A DNA stretch of 64,000 bases, from positions 1,202,001 through 1,266,000 of the forward strand of contig NZ_JARKIN010000001.1 of assembly GCF_029351045.1 (NCBI RefSeq), written 5' to 3'. The stretch comes from Streptomyces sp. WMMB303. Lineage in GTDB: Bacteria; Actinomycetota; Actinomycetes; Streptomycetales; Streptomycetaceae. Below, one piece after another: positions 47,651-58,427 of this stretch. The notes beneath the pieces are model-generated. The model searched no databases and was not told the origin of the DNA. It was given only the letters and a program-made list of their open reading frames with translations. Made by a program: the position numbers and the translations under genes. Numbering within the stretch: the stretch's first letter is position 1; every line of letters starts with the position of its first letter.

Positions 47651-48447
47651 ACGGAACCGGAACCGGAACCGGAACCGGAACCGCCGGCGGCGAGTACGCA
47701 CCCGCGCCGGGAGCCGCGCCGCTGCCGCGCATGGTGCGGGCGCAGGCGTGGCTGGAGACCCGTACCCAGCTGCGCAACGGCGAGCAGCTGCTGTTGACCG
47801 TCGTCATCCCGACGCTGCTGCTGGTGCTCTTCAGCTCCGTCGACATCGTCGACACCGGCCGCGGCTCCCGGGTCGACTTCCTGGCGCCCGGCATCCTGGC
47901 GCTGGCGGTGCTCTCCACCGCCTTCACCGGGCAGGCCATCGCCACCGGCTTCGAGCGCCGCTACGGCGTCCTCAAGCGGCTGGGCGCCTCGCCGCTGCCG
48001 CGGTGGGGGCTGATGACCGCGAAGACCTGCTCGGTGCTGGTGATCGAGGCCCTGCAGGTGCTGCTGCTGAGCGTGGTGGCGCTGCTGCTGGGCTGGTCGC
48101 CGCACGGCAACCCGGCCGCGGTGCTGCTCCTCCTGCTGCTGGGCACGGCTGCCTTCTCCGGGCTCGGGCTGCTGATGGCCGGCACCCTGCGGGCGGAGGC
48201 CACGCTGGCGGCGGCCAACCTGGTGTTCATCCTGCTGCTGGTCGGCGGCGGGGTCGTCGTCCCGCTGGAGAGGTTCCCGGACGCCGCGCAGAGCGCGCTG
48301 CAACTGCTGCCCATCTCCGCCCTCTCCGACGGGCTGCGCGAGGTGCTCCGGCACGGGACCGGGATGCCCTGGGGCGATCTGGGCGTGCTGGCGGTCTGGG
48401 CGGTATTGGGCCTCGGTGCCGCCGCGCGCTTCTTCAAGTGGGAGTGA
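47647..48447 (+). CDS. ABC-2 type transporter permease
   Basis: Membrane protein of 266 residues with six helices and the ABC-2 pattern (FLAPGILALAVLSTAFTGQA, VLKRLGASPLPRWGLMTAKT, GGGVVVPLERFPDAAQ, LPISALSDGLREVL). The GTG at 47647 overlaps the ATPase gene. Right after the start, five tandem GGAACC units encode Gly-Thr repeats. Together with the ATPase it forms an exporter, often found beside cox15/ctaA in Streptomyces. Confidence 0.92.
   Translation: MNGTGTGTGTGTAGGEYAPAPGAAPLPRMVRAQAWLETRTQLRNGEQLLLTVVIPTLLLVLFSSVDIVDTGRGSRVDFLAPGILALAVLSTAFTGQAIATGFERRYGVLKRLGASPLPRWGLMTAKTCSVLVIEALQVLLLSVVALLLGWSPHGNPAAVLLLLLLGTAAFSGLGLLMAGTLRAEATLAAANLVFILLLVGGGVVVPLERFPDAAQSALQLLPISALSDGLREVLRHGTGMPWGDLGVLAVWAVLGLGAAARFFKWE
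47653..47682 (+). repeat. In-frame hexanucleotide repeat in the ABC permease gene
   Basis: Five exact copies of GGAACC encode (Gly-Thr)5 from the third codon. Expansion or contraction would alter only the N-terminal tail, though slippage could influence translation initiation. Confidence 0.9.
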
Positions 48448-48503
48448 CGCCCACGGGCGGCCCCTCGTGAATGCGCGCACAAGCGGCCCTCTACCATGGC
48501 TTC

Positions 48504-49523
48504 GTGCCGAAACTGCTCGAACTCGTACGTAACCCCGTCGCGTACATCGCCGCGCGCTGGACCCCCTCGCCCTGCACCGTGGAGCGGGCGGCGCTGGCCG
48601 CGCTGCTGATGAGCATCGTCATCGTGGTGACCGGCGGCGCGGTGCGGCTGACCGGCTCCGGCCTGGGCTGCGACACCTGGCCCAAGTGCAGCGACGACAG
48701 CCTCACCGCCACCTCCGCCATGGGGGTGCACGGAGCCATCGAGTTCGGCAACCGCATGATGACCTGGGTGGTGTCGGCCGCGGTCGGTTGGACGATCATC
48801 GCGGTGCGGGCGGCGAAACCCGCCCGCAGGGGGCTGAGCCGGCTCGCCTGGGCGCAGTTCTGGGTCGTGGTGGGCAACGGCGTGGTCGGCGGCATCACGG
48901 TGTGGGTGAAGCTGAACCCCTTCGTCGTGGCCGGGCACTTCCTGGCCGCGACCGCGCTGCTGACCGTCACCACCCTCACCTGGCTGCGCGCGCGGGAAGG
49001 CGACGCGCCGCCCCGGCCGCTGGTGGGCAAACCGGTGCGCAGGCTCACCCACGTCCTGGTCCTCTTCACGGCCGGCCTGATCGTCGCGGGCACCGTCGTC
49101 ACCGGAGCGGGTCCGCACGCGGGGGACAGCAGCGAGGTGGACCGGATGCCGGTCGCCGTGGAACTGGCCACCCGCACGCACGCCGCGTTCGCCTGGATGG
49201 TGGTGCTACTGGCCCTCGTCCTCGCCCTCGGCCTGCGCCTGATGGACGCACCGGCCGGGCCCCGGAAAACGGTGCGGAACCTGCTGCTGGTGCTGCTGGC
49301 GCAGGGCGCCCTCGGGTACGTGCAGTACGCGACCGATCTGCCCGAGATCCTGGTCGGGCTGCATCTGCTGGGCTCGACGCTGGTGTGGGTCGGGGTGCTG
49401 CGGGTGGTGCTCTCCACCCGGGAGCGCGGCCTCCCGGCGGCCGCCGGGGGCGCTGTCCCCGCCCCTTCCCGGGTCGCGGTGGCGAGCGCCGCTTCGGAAC
49501 CGGCTCCGGCTCCGAGCCGCTGA
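48504..49523 (+). CDS. ctaA: Heme A synthase (COX15/CtaA)
   Basis: Membrane protein of 339 residues with eight helices. RLTGSGLGCDTWPKCSDDSL carries the paired-cysteine-type loop of CtaA, and the heme histidines lie in MGVHGAIEFGNRMMTW, VVAGHFLAATAL, RTHAAFAWMVV and LVGLHLLGSTLVW. It oxidises the C8 methyl of heme O to give heme A for cytochrome c oxidase. The GTG at 48504 is preferred: TACCAT six bases upstream looks like a -10 box and would give a leaderless message. An in-frame ATG at 48471 is the alternative. ctaB lies 1.5 kb away. Confidence 0.9.
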   Translation: MPKLLELVRNPVAYIAARWTPSPCTVERAALAALLMSIVIVVTGGAVRLTGSGLGCDTWPKCSDDSLTATSAMGVHGAIEFGNRMMTWVVSAAVGWTIIAVRAAKPARRGLSRLAWAQFWVVVGNGVVGGITVWVKLNPFVVAGHFLAATALLTVTTLTWLRAREGDAPPRPLVGKPVRRLTHVLVLFTAGLIVAGTVVTGAGPHAGDSSEVDRMPVAVELATRTHAAFAWMVVLLALVLALGLRLMDAPAGPRKTVRNLLLVLLAQGALGYVQYATDLPEILVGLHLLGSTLVWVGVLRVVLSTRERGLPAAAGGAVPAPSRVAVASAASEPAPAPSR

Positions 49524-49577
49524 CCCGCACCCCGGTACCCCTCGCCGCCTCGGCTACTCACGGGTAGCATCTGGGGT

Positions 49578-49895
49578 ATGGCAGCAGACAGCAGCAAGCG
49601 GGCGGCCCGCCTCGCCAAGCGGACCGGTGCGTTCGCGCAGCGGCACGGCGGGAGCGCCGAGGCGCAGATCGCGTACGTGGGACAGGTCGGCTTCCGGATC
49701 TCCCTGGTCGGTGCGGACGGCACCTGGGGCGATCTGATGGCCCCCTCCAAGGAGGTCGCCGAGGAAGCCGTACGGGCCGAGGGCGTCACCCTGCGGGAGA
49801 GCTTCGACGGGGAGATGGCCGAGCACATGCGCACCGGTCCCTACGAGTGGGAGCGGATGGCCGGTATCCAGCTGGGCGCGCCGGGCGGCCGCTAG
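49578..49895 (+). CDS. Small conserved protein of unknown function
   Basis: Protein of 105 residues with a basic N-terminus (SSKRAARLAKRTGAFAQRHG) and a compact acidic C-terminal part (SFDGEMAEHMRTGPYEWERM). TAGCAT eight bases upstream of the ATG resembles a -10 box, so the transcript may have almost no leader. No motif recognised; possibly a nucleic-acid-binding protein from its basic start. It lies between ctaA and the ctaB terminator. Confidence 0.72.
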   Translation: MAADSSKRAARLAKRTGAFAQRHGGSAEAQIAYVGQVGFRISLVGADGTWGDLMAPSKEVAEEAVRAEGVTLRESFDGEMAEHMRTGPYEWERMAGIQLGAPGGR

Positions 49896-49920
49896 CAACC
49901 GCGTGCCCCCTCCGGGGTCC

Positions 49921-49974
49921 ACGCACGGAAGGCCGGACCCTTCCGGTGGCGGGAGGGTCCGGCCTTCCGTGCGT
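49921..49974. terminator. Bidirectional terminator between a small gene and ctaB
   Basis: Perfect 21-base arms (49921-49941 and 49954-49974) with a 12-base loop lie between convergent genes, 25 bases after the plus-strand stop and 71 bases after the ctaB stop. Confidence 0.88.
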
Positions 49975-50045
49975 CGCGGTGCGCGGGGCGCAGCCGGGGA
50001 GCCGGAGGACGCCTCGTCCGTAGTGACGGGACGCGGGAGCGGCGC

Positions 50046-51005
50046 TCAGCGCAGGAAGGGGTCGATGGCGACCGCTGCGAAGACCAGCGAGACGTAGGTG
50101 ATCGACCAGTGGAAGAGCCGCATCTCCTTGAGCTTGGCGCCGGTCAGCCCCGCTCGGGCGCGGGCCCGCAGCGCGTGGGCCTCCCAGAGCCACAGTCCGC
50201 CGGCCAGCACCGCGACGAGCGGGTAGAACCAGCCGACGTAGCCGAGGGGCCACAGCAGCAGGGAGACGACGACCATCACCCAGCTGTAGACGACGATCTG
50301 GTTGGCCACCACGACATTGCCCGCCACGGCCGGGAGCATCGGCACGCCGACCCGCTTGTAGTCCTCGGTGACCTTCATCGACAGCGGCCAGTAGTGCGGC
50401 GGGGTCCAGAAGAACATCACCAGGAAGAGGATGACGGCGGCCCAGCTCAGCTCGTTGGTCACCGCCGACCAGCCGATGAAGACCGGCAGGCAGCCGGCGA
50501 TACCGCCCCACACGATGTTCTGCGAGGTGCGCCGCTTGAGGAGCATCGTGTAGACGACGACGTAGAAGAGCAGCGCTCCCAACGACAGCGCGGCGGACAG
50601 CCAGTTGACCAGCAGCCCGAACATGAGGGTGGAGACCACGGCCAGGCTGATGCCGAACGCCAGGCACTCGCGCGGGCTGACCATTCCGGTGACGACGGGG
50701 CGCCGCTCGGTGCGGTGCATCAGCGCGTCGATGTCCCGGTCGATGTACATGTTGAGCGCGTTGGCGCCGCCCGCCGACAGATAGCCGCCCAGGCAGGTGA
50801 TCACCACGAGCCAGAGGTCGGGGACGCCCTGGGCCGCGAGGAACATGACCGGGATGGTGGTCATGAGGAGCAGCTCGATGATCCGCGGCTTGGTCAGCTC
50901 GATGAACGCCTTGACGCGGGCACCGGTGGGCCGGTGACCGCTGGGCTCCAGCGCCCCCGCAGGACGGGATTCGACGGCCGTCACGGACACCCCTGATCGC
51001 GTCAT
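50046..51005 (-). CDS. ctaB: Protoheme IX farnesyltransferase (heme O synthase)
   Basis: UbiA-family membrane prenyltransferase of 319 residues. The first aspartate motif is [20 protein letters not shown], the second region [20 protein letters not shown]. It adds a farnesyl group from FPP to heme B, so it draws on the same prenyl pool as the pentalenene branch. The ATG at 51005 is used; GTG codons a few positions later (for example 50990) are also possible. It diverges from tkt. Confidence 0.94.
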   Translation of the reverse strand: MTRSGVSVTAVESRPAGALEPSGHRPTGARVKAFIELTKPRIIELLLMTTIPVMFLAAQGVPDLWLVVITCLGGYLSAGGANALNMYIDRDIDALMHRTERRPVVTGMVSPRECLAFGISLAVVSTLMFGLLVNWLSAALSLGALLFYVVVYTMLLKRRTSQNIVWGGIAGCLPVFIGWSAVTNELSWAAVILFLVMFFWTPPHYWPLSMKVTEDYKRVGVPMLPAVAGNVVVANQIVVYSWVMVVVSLLLWPLGYVGWFYPLVAVLAGGLWLWEAHALRARARAGLTGAKLKEMRLFHWSITYVSLVFAAVAIDPFLR

Positions 51006-51571
51006 AAGGAATCAGCGAGCCCCACCGGCGCACAGAAGGAAAGGTGCAGGCCCGGGTCAAGCTCGCGCGTACCACGCCACTTTAGACGTTGGCGATACCT
51101 CGCCCGTCATGGGGGGTCACCGTGTTGGCCCCGGGGCCCGGGCACTGCTCCGGAGCCCGGCGCCACGCGTCCGCGCGGGCCCGGGCGCGGCTCAGGGGAC
51201 GGCTCGGGGACGGAGCCCGGTGCGGCGGCGGAGGGACCCCGCCGGGCCGTGCGGACCGAGGGGGTGCCGCCCTCCCGCGTATCGGAGGAACCCGGCTTCC
51301 GCGGCAACCGGGTCGTGTCCGACGGGCGGATCGGGGGAACAGACGTCAGCCTGGGAGTGGTGTTCCGGCGTCGCACACCGCGGGCCGGGAGGACGCTCGG
51401 CTGTCCGGGCCGTCTCCCCGGTCGTCGGCCGTGGCGTGAGGGTGACCACCCGTGACGACCACAGAGTGAACTGTCGAAAAGTCGCACGTCCCGGCAGAGG
51501 TACGCTCGACACCGCCCGGTGAGCGCACAGACACCGGCCATCGAACATGTGGAGAGGAGCCCTGACGCAGG
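51006..51571. other. Divergent intergenic region between ctaB and tkt
   Basis: 566 bases with no convincing gene on either strand. It must hold the promoters of both genes; no -10/-35 pair could be chosen with confidence by eye. Confidence 0.6.
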
Positions 51572-53647
51572 GTGAGCACCAAGCCGACCACCACAGACTT
51601 TGAGTGGACCGACCTGGACCAGCAGGCCGTGGACACGGTTCGAGTCCTGGCCATGGATGCCGTGCAGAAGGTCGGTAACGGCCATCCCGGTACGGCCATG
51701 AGCCTGGCGCCCGTCGCGTACCTGCTCTACCAGAAGCTGATGCGCCACGACCCGACCGACCCGGACTGGACGGGCCGGGACCGCTTCGTCCTCTCCGCGG
51801 GCCACTCCAGCCTGACCCAGTACATCCAGCTCTTCCTGGCCGGGTACGGACTGGAGCTGGACGACCTCAAGGCGTTCCGCACCTGGGGCAGCCGTACCCC
51901 GGGGCATCCGGAGCACGGGCACACGGCGGGCGTCGAGACGACGACCGGCCCGCTGGGCCAGGGTGTCGCCAACGCGGTCGGTATGGCGATGGCGGCCCGC
52001 TACGAGCGCGGGCTCTTCGACCCGGAGGCGGCCGAGGGCGACTCGCCGTTCGACCACACGGTCTGGGTCATCGCCAGCGACGGCGACCTGGAGGAGGGCG
52101 TCTCGGCCGAGGCGTCCTCGCTCGCCGGCCACCAGCGGCTCGGCAATCTGATCGTCATGTGGGACGACAACCACATCTCGATCGAGGGCGACACGGCGAC
52201 CGCCTTCTCCGAGGACACCCTGCAGCGGTACGAGGCCTACGGCTGGCATGTGCAGCGCGTGGACCAGCAGGAGAACGGCGACCTGGACCCCGAGGCGCTG
52301 CACGCGGCGCTGGAGGCGGCACGGGCCGAGACGGAGCGCCCCTCCTTCATCGCGATGCGCTCCATCATCGCCTGGCCGGCCCCCGACGCGCAGAACACCG
52401 CGGCGGCGCACGGCTCCGCGCTCGGCGAGGAGGAGGTCGCGGCCACCAAGCGGGTCCTGGGCTTCGACCCGGACCAGCACTTCGCCGTCTCCGACGAGGT
52501 CCTCGCGCACGTCCGCAAGGCCAGCGACCGCGGCCGCGCGATGCAGGCCGAGTGGGACAAGCGGATGGCCGCCTGGCGCACCGCCGACCCGCAGCGGGCC
52601 GCCGAGTTCGACCGGATCCGCGAGGGCCGGCTGCCCGAGGGCTGGGAGAAGGCGCTGCCCGTCTTCCCCGCCGGTGAGTCGGTGGCCACCCGCAAGGCGT
52701 CCGGCAGTGTGCTCAAGGCGCTGGGCCCGGTCATTCCCGAGCTGTGGGGCGGCTCAGCGGACCTGGCGGGGTCGAACAACACCACGTTCGCCGACACCTC
52801 TTTCCTTCCGGAGGGCGGCCCGCTGCCGGGCGCCGACCCGTACGGGCGTACGGTGCACTGGGGCATCCGCGAGCACGCGATGGGTTCGACGATGAACGGC
52901 ATCGCACTGCACGGGAACACCCGGATCTACGGCGGTACGTTCCTGGTCTTCTCCGACTACATGCGTCCCGCCGTCCGGCTGGCCGCGCTGCTGAAGGCGC
53001 CGGTCACCTACGTGTGGACGCACGACTCCATCGGTCTGGGCGAGGACGGTCCGACGCACCAGCCGGTCGAGCACCTGGCCGCGCTGCGCGCCATCCCCGG
53101 TCTCAACGTCGTCCGTCCGGCGGACGCCAACGAGACCTCCGCGGTGTGGGCGGAGATCATGCGCCGCCACACCAGCAAGCCGGCACCGCACGGCCTGGCC
53201 CTCACCCGGCAGGGCGTACCGACCTACGAGGCCGACCCGGCCGCGGCCAAGGGCGGGTACGTGCTCCTGGAGGCCGAGGGCGGTCACCCGCAGGTGGTCC
53301 TGATCGGTACCGGCTCGGAGGTGCAGCTCGCCGTCGAGGCGCGCGAGCGGCTCCAGGAGCAGGGGGTGCCCACCAGGGTCGTCTCGATGCCGTGCCTGGA
53401 GTGGTTCGAGGAGCAGGAGCAGTCCTACCGGGACAGCGTGCTGCCCCCGGACATCAAGGCGCGGGTCGCCGTCGAGGCGGGCGTGGGCCTGACCTGGCAC
53501 CGGTACGTGGGCGAGGCCGGGCGGATCGTGTCGCTGGAGCACTTCGGTGCCTCGGCGGACGGCAAGGTCCTCTTCCGGGAGTTCGGTCTCACCGCCGAGG
53601 CCGTGCACCTGGCGGCGAAGGAGTCGCTGCAGGCGGCAGCACGCTGA
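51572..53647 (+). CDS. tkt: Transketolase
   Basis: Thiamine-diphosphate enzyme of 691 residues. Near the N-terminus [20 protein letters not shown], the ThDP/Mg2+ motif [20 protein letters not shown] to WDDNHIS, and in the middle [20 protein letters not shown] with the catalytic glutamate. It moves two-carbon units between sugar phosphates in the non-oxidative pentose-phosphate pathway. GTG start. tal, zwf, opcA and pgl follow on the same strand and form the pathway operon. Confidence 0.97.
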   Translation: MSTKPTTTDFEWTDLDQQAVDTVRVLAMDAVQKVGNGHPGTAMSLAPVAYLLYQKLMRHDPTDPDWTGRDRFVLSAGHSSLTQYIQLFLAGYGLELDDLKAFRTWGSRTPGHPEHGHTAGVETTTGPLGQGVANAVGMAMAARYERGLFDPEAAEGDSPFDHTVWVIASDGDLEEGVSAEASSLAGHQRLGNLIVMWDDNHISIEGDTATAFSEDTLQRYEAYGWHVQRVDQQENGDLDPEALHAALEAARAETERPSFIAMRSIIAWPAPDAQNTAAAHGSALGEEEVAATKRVLGFDPDQHFAVSDEVLAHVRKASDRGRAMQAEWDKRMAAWRTADPQRAAEFDRIREGRLPEGWEKALPVFPAGESVATRKASGSVLKALGPVIPELWGGSADLAGSNNTTFADTSFLPEGGPLPGADPYGRTVHWGIREHAMGSTMNGIALHGNTRIYGGTFLVFSDYMRPAVRLAALLKAPVTYVWTHDSIGLGEDGPTHQPVEHLAALRAIPGLNVVRPADANETSAVWAEIMRRHTSKPAPHGLALTRQGVPTYEADPAAAKGGYVLLEAEGGHPQVVLIGTGSEVQLAVEARERLQEQGVPTRVVSMPCLEWFEEQEQSYRDSVLPPDIKARVAVEAGVGLTWHRYVGEAGRIVSLEHFGASADGKVLFREFGLTAEAVHLAAKESLQAAAR

Positions 53648-53777
53648 CCGGGCGGGGCACCTCCCCGGCTCCGGCCCGGAAGGTGCCCCGGCGGTCCGGC
53701 CGCCCCCGCCGGGCGGCCGGTCCCCGCGGCGCACCCGGCACCACAAGAAGCCAACAAGCACAGGAGATGCGAATCCC

Positions 53778-54896
53778 ATGACAGACGCACTGAAGCGCCT
53801 CTCCGACGAAGGCGTCGCGATCTGGCTGGACGACCTGTCGCGCAAGCGCATCACGTCGGGCAACCTCGGCGAGCTGAAGGACGAGCAGCACGTGGTCGGG
53901 GTGACGACCAACCCGACCATCTTCCAGAAGGCGATCTCGGCGGGCGACGGTTACCAGCAGCAGGTCTCCGACCTGGCTGCCCGCCGCGTCTCGGTCGATG
54001 AAGCCGTCCGGATGATCACCACTGCGGACGTCCGCGACGCCGCCGACATCCTCCGCCCGGTCCACGAGGCGACCGGCGGCAAGGACGGCCGGGTCTCCAT
54101 CGAGGTCGACCCGCGCCTGGCGCACAACACGCAGGCCACCATCGCCGAGGCCCGGCAGCTCGCCTGGCTGGTGGACCGTCCGAACACGTTCATCAAGATT
54201 CCGGCCACCGAGGCCGGTCTCCCGGCCATCACCGAGACGATCGGCAAGGGCATCAGCGTCAACGTCACGCTGATCTTCTCGCTGGAGCGCTACCGCGCGG
54301 TCATGGACGCCTACATGGCGGGCCTGGAGAAGGCCAAGGCGCTGGGCATCGACCTGTCCCAGATCCACTCCGTGGCCTCCTTCTTCGTCTCCCGTGTGGA
54401 CACCGAGGTCGACAAGCGGCTGGCGGCGCTGGGCACGGACGAGGCCGCGGCGCTGAAGAGCAAGGCGGCCGTCGCCAACGCACGGCTGGCCTACCAGGCG
54501 TACGAGGAGGTCGTCACCTCCGACCGCTGGCAGGCGCTGGAGAGGGCCGGTGCCAACCAGCAGCGTCCGCTGTGGGCGTCGACCGGGGTGAAGGACCCCG
54601 AGCTGCCGGACACGCTGTACGTCACCGAGCTGGTCGCGCCCAACACCGTCAACACCATGCCGGAGGCGACCCTGCAGGCCGTGGGCGACCATGGCGAGAT
54701 CGGCGGCGACGCCGTCCGCGGCACCTACGAGGAGGCCCAGGCGGTGCTCGACGGCATCGCGAAGCTCGGCATCTCCTACGACGACGTCGTGGCGGTCCTG
54801 GAGGACGAGGGCGTCCAGAAGTTCGCGGACTCCTGGAACGACCTGCTCAAGTCCACCGAGGCCGAGCTGCGGCGCCTGGCTCCGAAGGAGGCGTAA
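53778..54896 (+). CDS. tal: Transaldolase
   Basis: Actinobacterial-type transaldolase of 372 residues. [20 protein letters not shown] near the start and the Schiff-base lysine in [16 protein letters not shown] are clear; [20 protein letters not shown] follows. It transfers dihydroxyacetone units between sedoheptulose-7-phosphate and glyceraldehyde-3-phosphate. ATG preceded by AGGAG 11 bases upstream; 130 bases after tkt. Confidence 0.97.
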   Translation: MTDALKRLSDEGVAIWLDDLSRKRITSGNLGELKDEQHVVGVTTNPTIFQKAISAGDGYQQQVSDLAARRVSVDEAVRMITTADVRDAADILRPVHEATGGKDGRVSIEVDPRLAHNTQATIAEARQLAWLVDRPNTFIKIPATEAGLPAITETIGKGISVNVTLIFSLERYRAVMDAYMAGLEKAKALGIDLSQIHSVASFFVSRVDTEVDKRLAALGTDEAAALKSKAAVANARLAYQAYEEVVTSDRWQALERAGANQQRPLWASTGVKDPELPDTLYVTELVAPNTVNTMPEATLQAVGDHGEIGGDAVRGTYEEAQAVLDGIAKLGISYDDVVAVLEDEGVQKFADSWNDLLKSTEAELRRLAPKEA

Positions 54897-54901
54897 CCGA
54901 A

Positions 54902-56437
54902 TTGAGCAGCGCGAGCGGCACAGCCAACCCGCTGCGTGACGCTCAGGACCGACGGCTCCCGCGCATCGCGGGGCCGTCGGGCCTGGTCATCTTCGGCGTC
55001 ACGGGCGATTTGTCACGGAAAAAGCTGATGCCTGCGGTGTACGACCTCGCCAACCGCGGGCTTCTCCCACCGGGCTTCTCCCTCGTCGGCTTCGCCCGGC
55101 GCGACTGGGAGGACGAGGATTTCGCCCAGGTGGTGCACGACGCGGTCAAGGAGCACTCCCGCACCCCGTTCCGGGAGGAGGTCTGGCAGCAGCTCGCCCA
55201 GGGCATGCGGTTCGTCCCCGGCGAGTTCCACGACGACCAGGCGTTCGAGACCCTCCGGACCACGATCGACGAGCTGGACAAGTCCCGGGGCACCGGCGGC
55301 AACTTCGCCTTCTACCTCTCGGTACCGCCCAAGTTCTTCCCCACCGTGGTCTCCCAGCTCAAGAAGCACGGGCTCTCGGACGCGGGCCCCGACTCCTGGC
55401 GGCGCGCCGTCATCGAGAAGCCCTTCGGCCACGACCTGAAGTCGGCGCAGGAGCTGAACGCCGTCATCCACGAGGTCTTCCGGGCCAGCGAGGTCTTCCG
55501 GATCGACCACTATCTCGGCAAGGAGACGGTCCAGAACATCCTGGCCCTGCGCTTCGCCAACACGCTGTTCGAACCGCTGTGGAACCGCAGCTATGTCGAC
55601 CATGTGCAGATCACCATGGCCGAGGACATCGGGATCGGGGGCCGGGCCGGCTACTACGACGGCATCGGATCGGCCCGGGACGTCATCCAGAACCACCTGC
55701 TGCAACTGCTCGCCCTGACCGCCATGGAGGAGCCCACCTCCTTCGACGCCAAGGCGCTGCTGACCGAGAAGCTGAAGGTGCTCAACTCGGTGCGGCTGCC
55801 GAAGGACCTGGGCAAGCACACCGTGCGCGGCCAGTACGCGGCGGGCTGGCAGGGCGGCGAGAAGGTGCCCGGCTACCTCGACGAGGACGGGATCGACCCG
55901 CGCTCGAAGACCGACACCTACGCGGCGATCAAACTGGAGATCGACAACCGGCGCTGGGCCGGGGTGCCGTTCTATCTGCGCACCGGCAAGCGCCTGGGCC
56001 GCCGCGTCACCGAGATCGCGGTGATGTTCCAGCGGGCGCCGCACTCCCCCTTCGACGCCACCGACACCCAGGAACTGGGCCAGAACGCGCTGGTCATCCG
56101 GGTCCAGCCGGACGAGGGCGTGACCATCCGCTTCGGCTCCAAGGTGCCCGGCACCCAGATGGAGATCCGGGACGTGACCATGGACTTCGCCTACGGCGAG
56201 TCCTTCACCGAGTCCAGCCCGGAGGCGTACGAACGCCTCATCCTCGACGTCCTGCTGGGCGACGCGAACCTCTTCCCCCGGCACCAGGAGGTCGAACGCT
56301 CCTGGGAGATCCTCGACCCCGTCGAGGAGTACTGGGACAAGCACGGCAAGCCCGAGCAGTATCCGGCCGGCACCTGGGGGCCCCAGGCCGCCGACGAGAT
56401 GCTCGCACGCGACGGACGGATTTGGCGGCGGCCATGA
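54902..56437 (+). CDS. zwf: Glucose-6-phosphate dehydrogenase
   Basis: Enzyme of 511 residues making NADPH in the first oxidative pentose-phosphate step. NADP motif [20 protein letters not shown], substrate/catalytic signature [20 protein letters not shown]. The start is a TTG at 54902, ten bases after AAGGAGG and five bases beyond the tal stop; no ATG or GTG is available in frame before the conserved region. It overlaps opcA (ATGA). Confidence 0.96.
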   Translation: MSSASGTANPLRDAQDRRLPRIAGPSGLVIFGVTGDLSRKKLMPAVYDLANRGLLPPGFSLVGFARRDWEDEDFAQVVHDAVKEHSRTPFREEVWQQLAQGMRFVPGEFHDDQAFETLRTTIDELDKSRGTGGNFAFYLSVPPKFFPTVVSQLKKHGLSDAGPDSWRRAVIEKPFGHDLKSAQELNAVIHEVFRASEVFRIDHYLGKETVQNILALRFANTLFEPLWNRSYVDHVQITMAEDIGIGGRAGYYDGIGSARDVIQNHLLQLLALTAMEEPTSFDAKALLTEKLKVLNSVRLPKDLGKHTVRGQYAAGWQGGEKVPGYLDEDGIDPRSKTDTYAAIKLEIDNRRWAGVPFYLRTGKRLGRRVTEIAVMFQRAPHSPFDATDTQELGQNALVIRVQPDEGVTIRFGSKVPGTQMEIRDVTMDFAYGESFTESSPEAYERLILDVLLGDANLFPRHQEVERSWEILDPVEEYWDKHGKPEQYPAGTWGPQAADEMLARDGRIWRRP

Positions 56438-57552
56438 ACATCGACCTGACGGACACCACGTCCAGCCGCATCAACGCCGAGCTGGTCAAGGCGCGCCGCT
56501 CCCTCGGCTCGCCCGCCATGGGCATGGTGCTGACCCTCGTCATCGTCACCGACGAGGGGAACCACTACGACGCGCTCAAGGCTGCCAGCGGCGCCTCCAA
56601 GGAGCACCCCTCGCGGATCCTCGTCGTCGTCCGCCGCCCGGGACGCTCCCCGCGCGACCGGGCCCAGCACCGGCTCGACGCGGAGGTCCGGGTCGGCGGC
56701 GACGCCCGCGAGGCGGGTTCCGGAGAAACGATCATTCTGCGGCTGCACGGGGAACTCGCCTCGCACGCCCACAGCGTGGTGCTGCCGCTGCTGCTGCCGG
56801 ACGCCCCGGTCGTCGTGTGGTGGCCCGAGGACGCGCCCGAGAACCCGTCCGACGATCCGCTGGGCAGGCTGGCCCAGCGGCGCATCACCGACGCGGCCGC
56901 GACCGAGGACCCGGTCGGCGCGCTCAGCCTGCGCGCCAGCACCTACGCGCCGGGCGACACCGACCTGTCCTGGACGCGCATCACGCCCTGGCGCAGCATG
57001 CTTGCCGCCTCGGTGGACCAGAAGCAGCTCAGCATCAAGTCGGCCGTGGTCGAGGGCGAGGAGTACAACCCCTCCAGCGAACTGCTCGCCCTCTGGCTGG
57101 CCGAACGGCTGCGGATCCCGGTCGAACGCCGGATCTCCGAAGGCCCGGGCATCACGGGCGTGCAGCTGGAGACGGGCGAGGGCCAGATCTGCCTCGACCG
57201 GGCCAACGGCGCACTCGCCGAACTCGCCGTCCCCGGACAGCCCGACCGGCACGTAGCCCTCCAGCGGCGCAGCACGGCGGAGCTGCTCGCCGAGGAACTG
57301 CGGCGGCTCGACCCGGACGAGGCGTACGCCGAAGCCATCCACTTCGGCGTCAACCGGATCTCCGGCCCGGACCCGGCGCATCCCACCCCCTCCGCACCGG
57401 CTCCCGCACCGACCGAGGCCCGGAAGAAGCCCGCTGCCGCGGGCACCGCGGCCGGCGTGGAGAAGAACGCCCGGAAGGCGGCCGGCGGCAAGCGCGGGGG
57501 CGCCGCGGCGCAGCCGGCCCCGTCCCGGCCGGCGGGGAAGGCGGAGTCATGA
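56434..57552 (+). CDS. opcA: Glucose-6-phosphate dehydrogenase assembly protein OpcA
   Basis: Protein of 372 residues that promotes assembly and activity of G6PDH. Recognised by [20 protein letters not shown] and [20 protein letters not shown]. The C-terminal 60 residues are an Ala/Pro/Lys-rich tail. It overlaps zwf by four bases and pgl by four, consistent with coupled translation. Confidence 0.95.
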   Translation: MNIDLTDTTSSRINAELVKARRSLGSPAMGMVLTLVIVTDEGNHYDALKAASGASKEHPSRILVVVRRPGRSPRDRAQHRLDAEVRVGGDAREAGSGETIILRLHGELASHAHSVVLPLLLPDAPVVVWWPEDAPENPSDDPLGRLAQRRITDAAATEDPVGALSLRASTYAPGDTDLSWTRITPWRSMLAASVDQKQLSIKSAVVEGEEYNPSSELLALWLAERLRIPVERRISEGPGITGVQLETGEGQICLDRANGALAELAVPGQPDRHVALQRRSTAELLAEELRRLDPDEAYAEAIHFGVNRISGPDPAHPTPSAPAPAPTEARKKPAAAGTAAGVEKNARKAAGGKRGGAAAQPAPSRPAGKAES

Positions 57553-58325
57553 CGGGCGCCCGCGAAGTGGTCGTGCACGCCGACAAGGACGAGCTGGCCC
57601 GCTCCACGGCCGCGCGGCTGGCCGGCCGCCTGGCCGACGCGCAGGCCGCGCACGGGACCGCTTCGGTGGTGCTGACCGGCGGCCGGAACGGCAACGCGCT
57701 GCTGGCCGCGCTCACCGACTCGCCCGAGGCGCGTGCCCGGCTGGACTGGTCCCGGCTGGACGTGTGGTGGGGGGACGAGCGCTTCCTCCCCGAGGGGCAT
57801 CCGGACCGCAACCACACCCAGGCCCGGGAGGCGCTGCTGGACGCGGTGCCGCTGGACCCGGCGCGGGTGCATGTGATGCCCCCCTCCGACAGCCGGTACG
57901 CGGGCGACGCGGAAGCCGCGGCCGAGGCGTACGCGACCGAACTCACGGCCGCGGCGGGGGCCGACCCGACCGTGCGAGTCCCGGTTTTCGACGTCCTGCT
58001 CCTCGGCGTCGGGCCCGACACCCATGTCGCCTCGCTCTTCCCCGAACACCCCGCGCTGCGGGAGACCGAGCGCACGGTCGTCGGCGTGCACGGAGCACCC
58101 AAGCCGCCGCCCACCCGGCTGTCGCTGACCCTGCCCGCGATCCGTGCGGCGGAGGAGGTGTGGCTGCTCGCGGCCGGCGACGACAAGGCCGACGCGGTCG
58201 CCCTCGCCCTCGCCGCGGACCCCGGACCGCTCCAGGCACCGGCCGCCGCGGCGTGCGGGCGCTCGCGGACGCTGTGGCTGCTGGACGAGCCGGCGGCCGC
58301 CGGCCTCCCGGCGACGGGAGCGTAA
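57549..58325 (+). CDS. pgl: 6-Phosphogluconolactonase
   Basis: Enzyme of 258 residues of the DevB/SOL family that hydrolyses 6-phosphogluconolactone. Motifs include VVLTGGRNGNALLAAL, LDVWWGDERFLPEGHPDRNH, and VLLLGVGPDTHVASLFPEHP. Overlaps opcA; last gene of the tkt-pgl operon and followed by a terminator. Confidence 0.95.
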   Translation: MTGAREVVVHADKDELARSTAARLAGRLADAQAAHGTASVVLTGGRNGNALLAALTDSPEARARLDWSRLDVWWGDERFLPEGHPDRNHTQAREALLDAVPLDPARVHVMPPSDSRYAGDAEAAAEAYATELTAAAGADPTVRVPVFDVLLLGVGPDTHVASLFPEHPALRETERTVVGVHGAPKPPPTRLSLTLPAIRAAEEVWLLAAGDDKADAVALALAADPGPLQAPAAAACGRSRTLWLLDEPAAAGLPATGA

Positions 58326-58337
58326 CCGCGCCGAGCA

Positions 58338-58373
58338 CCGCAGGGGCCCGCCTCTCGTGGCGGGCCCCTGCGG
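58338..58373. terminator. Terminator after pgl, shared with pgi
   Basis: Fifteen-base perfect arms (58338-58352 and 58359-58373) with a TCTCGT loop, 12 bases after pgl and 54 bases after the convergent pgi stop. Confidence 0.85.
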
Positions 58374-58427
58374 TGTGTCCGGGCCTTTGTGACCGCGGCG
58401 TCGCACTGCGGCCCCGGTGGAGCGCGT

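Noticed and set aside
51006-51571. Possible small gene or RNA between ctaB and tkt
   Set aside because: Frames present are Arg/Pro-rich shadows, and no stable RNA-like structure with promoter could be supported by eye.
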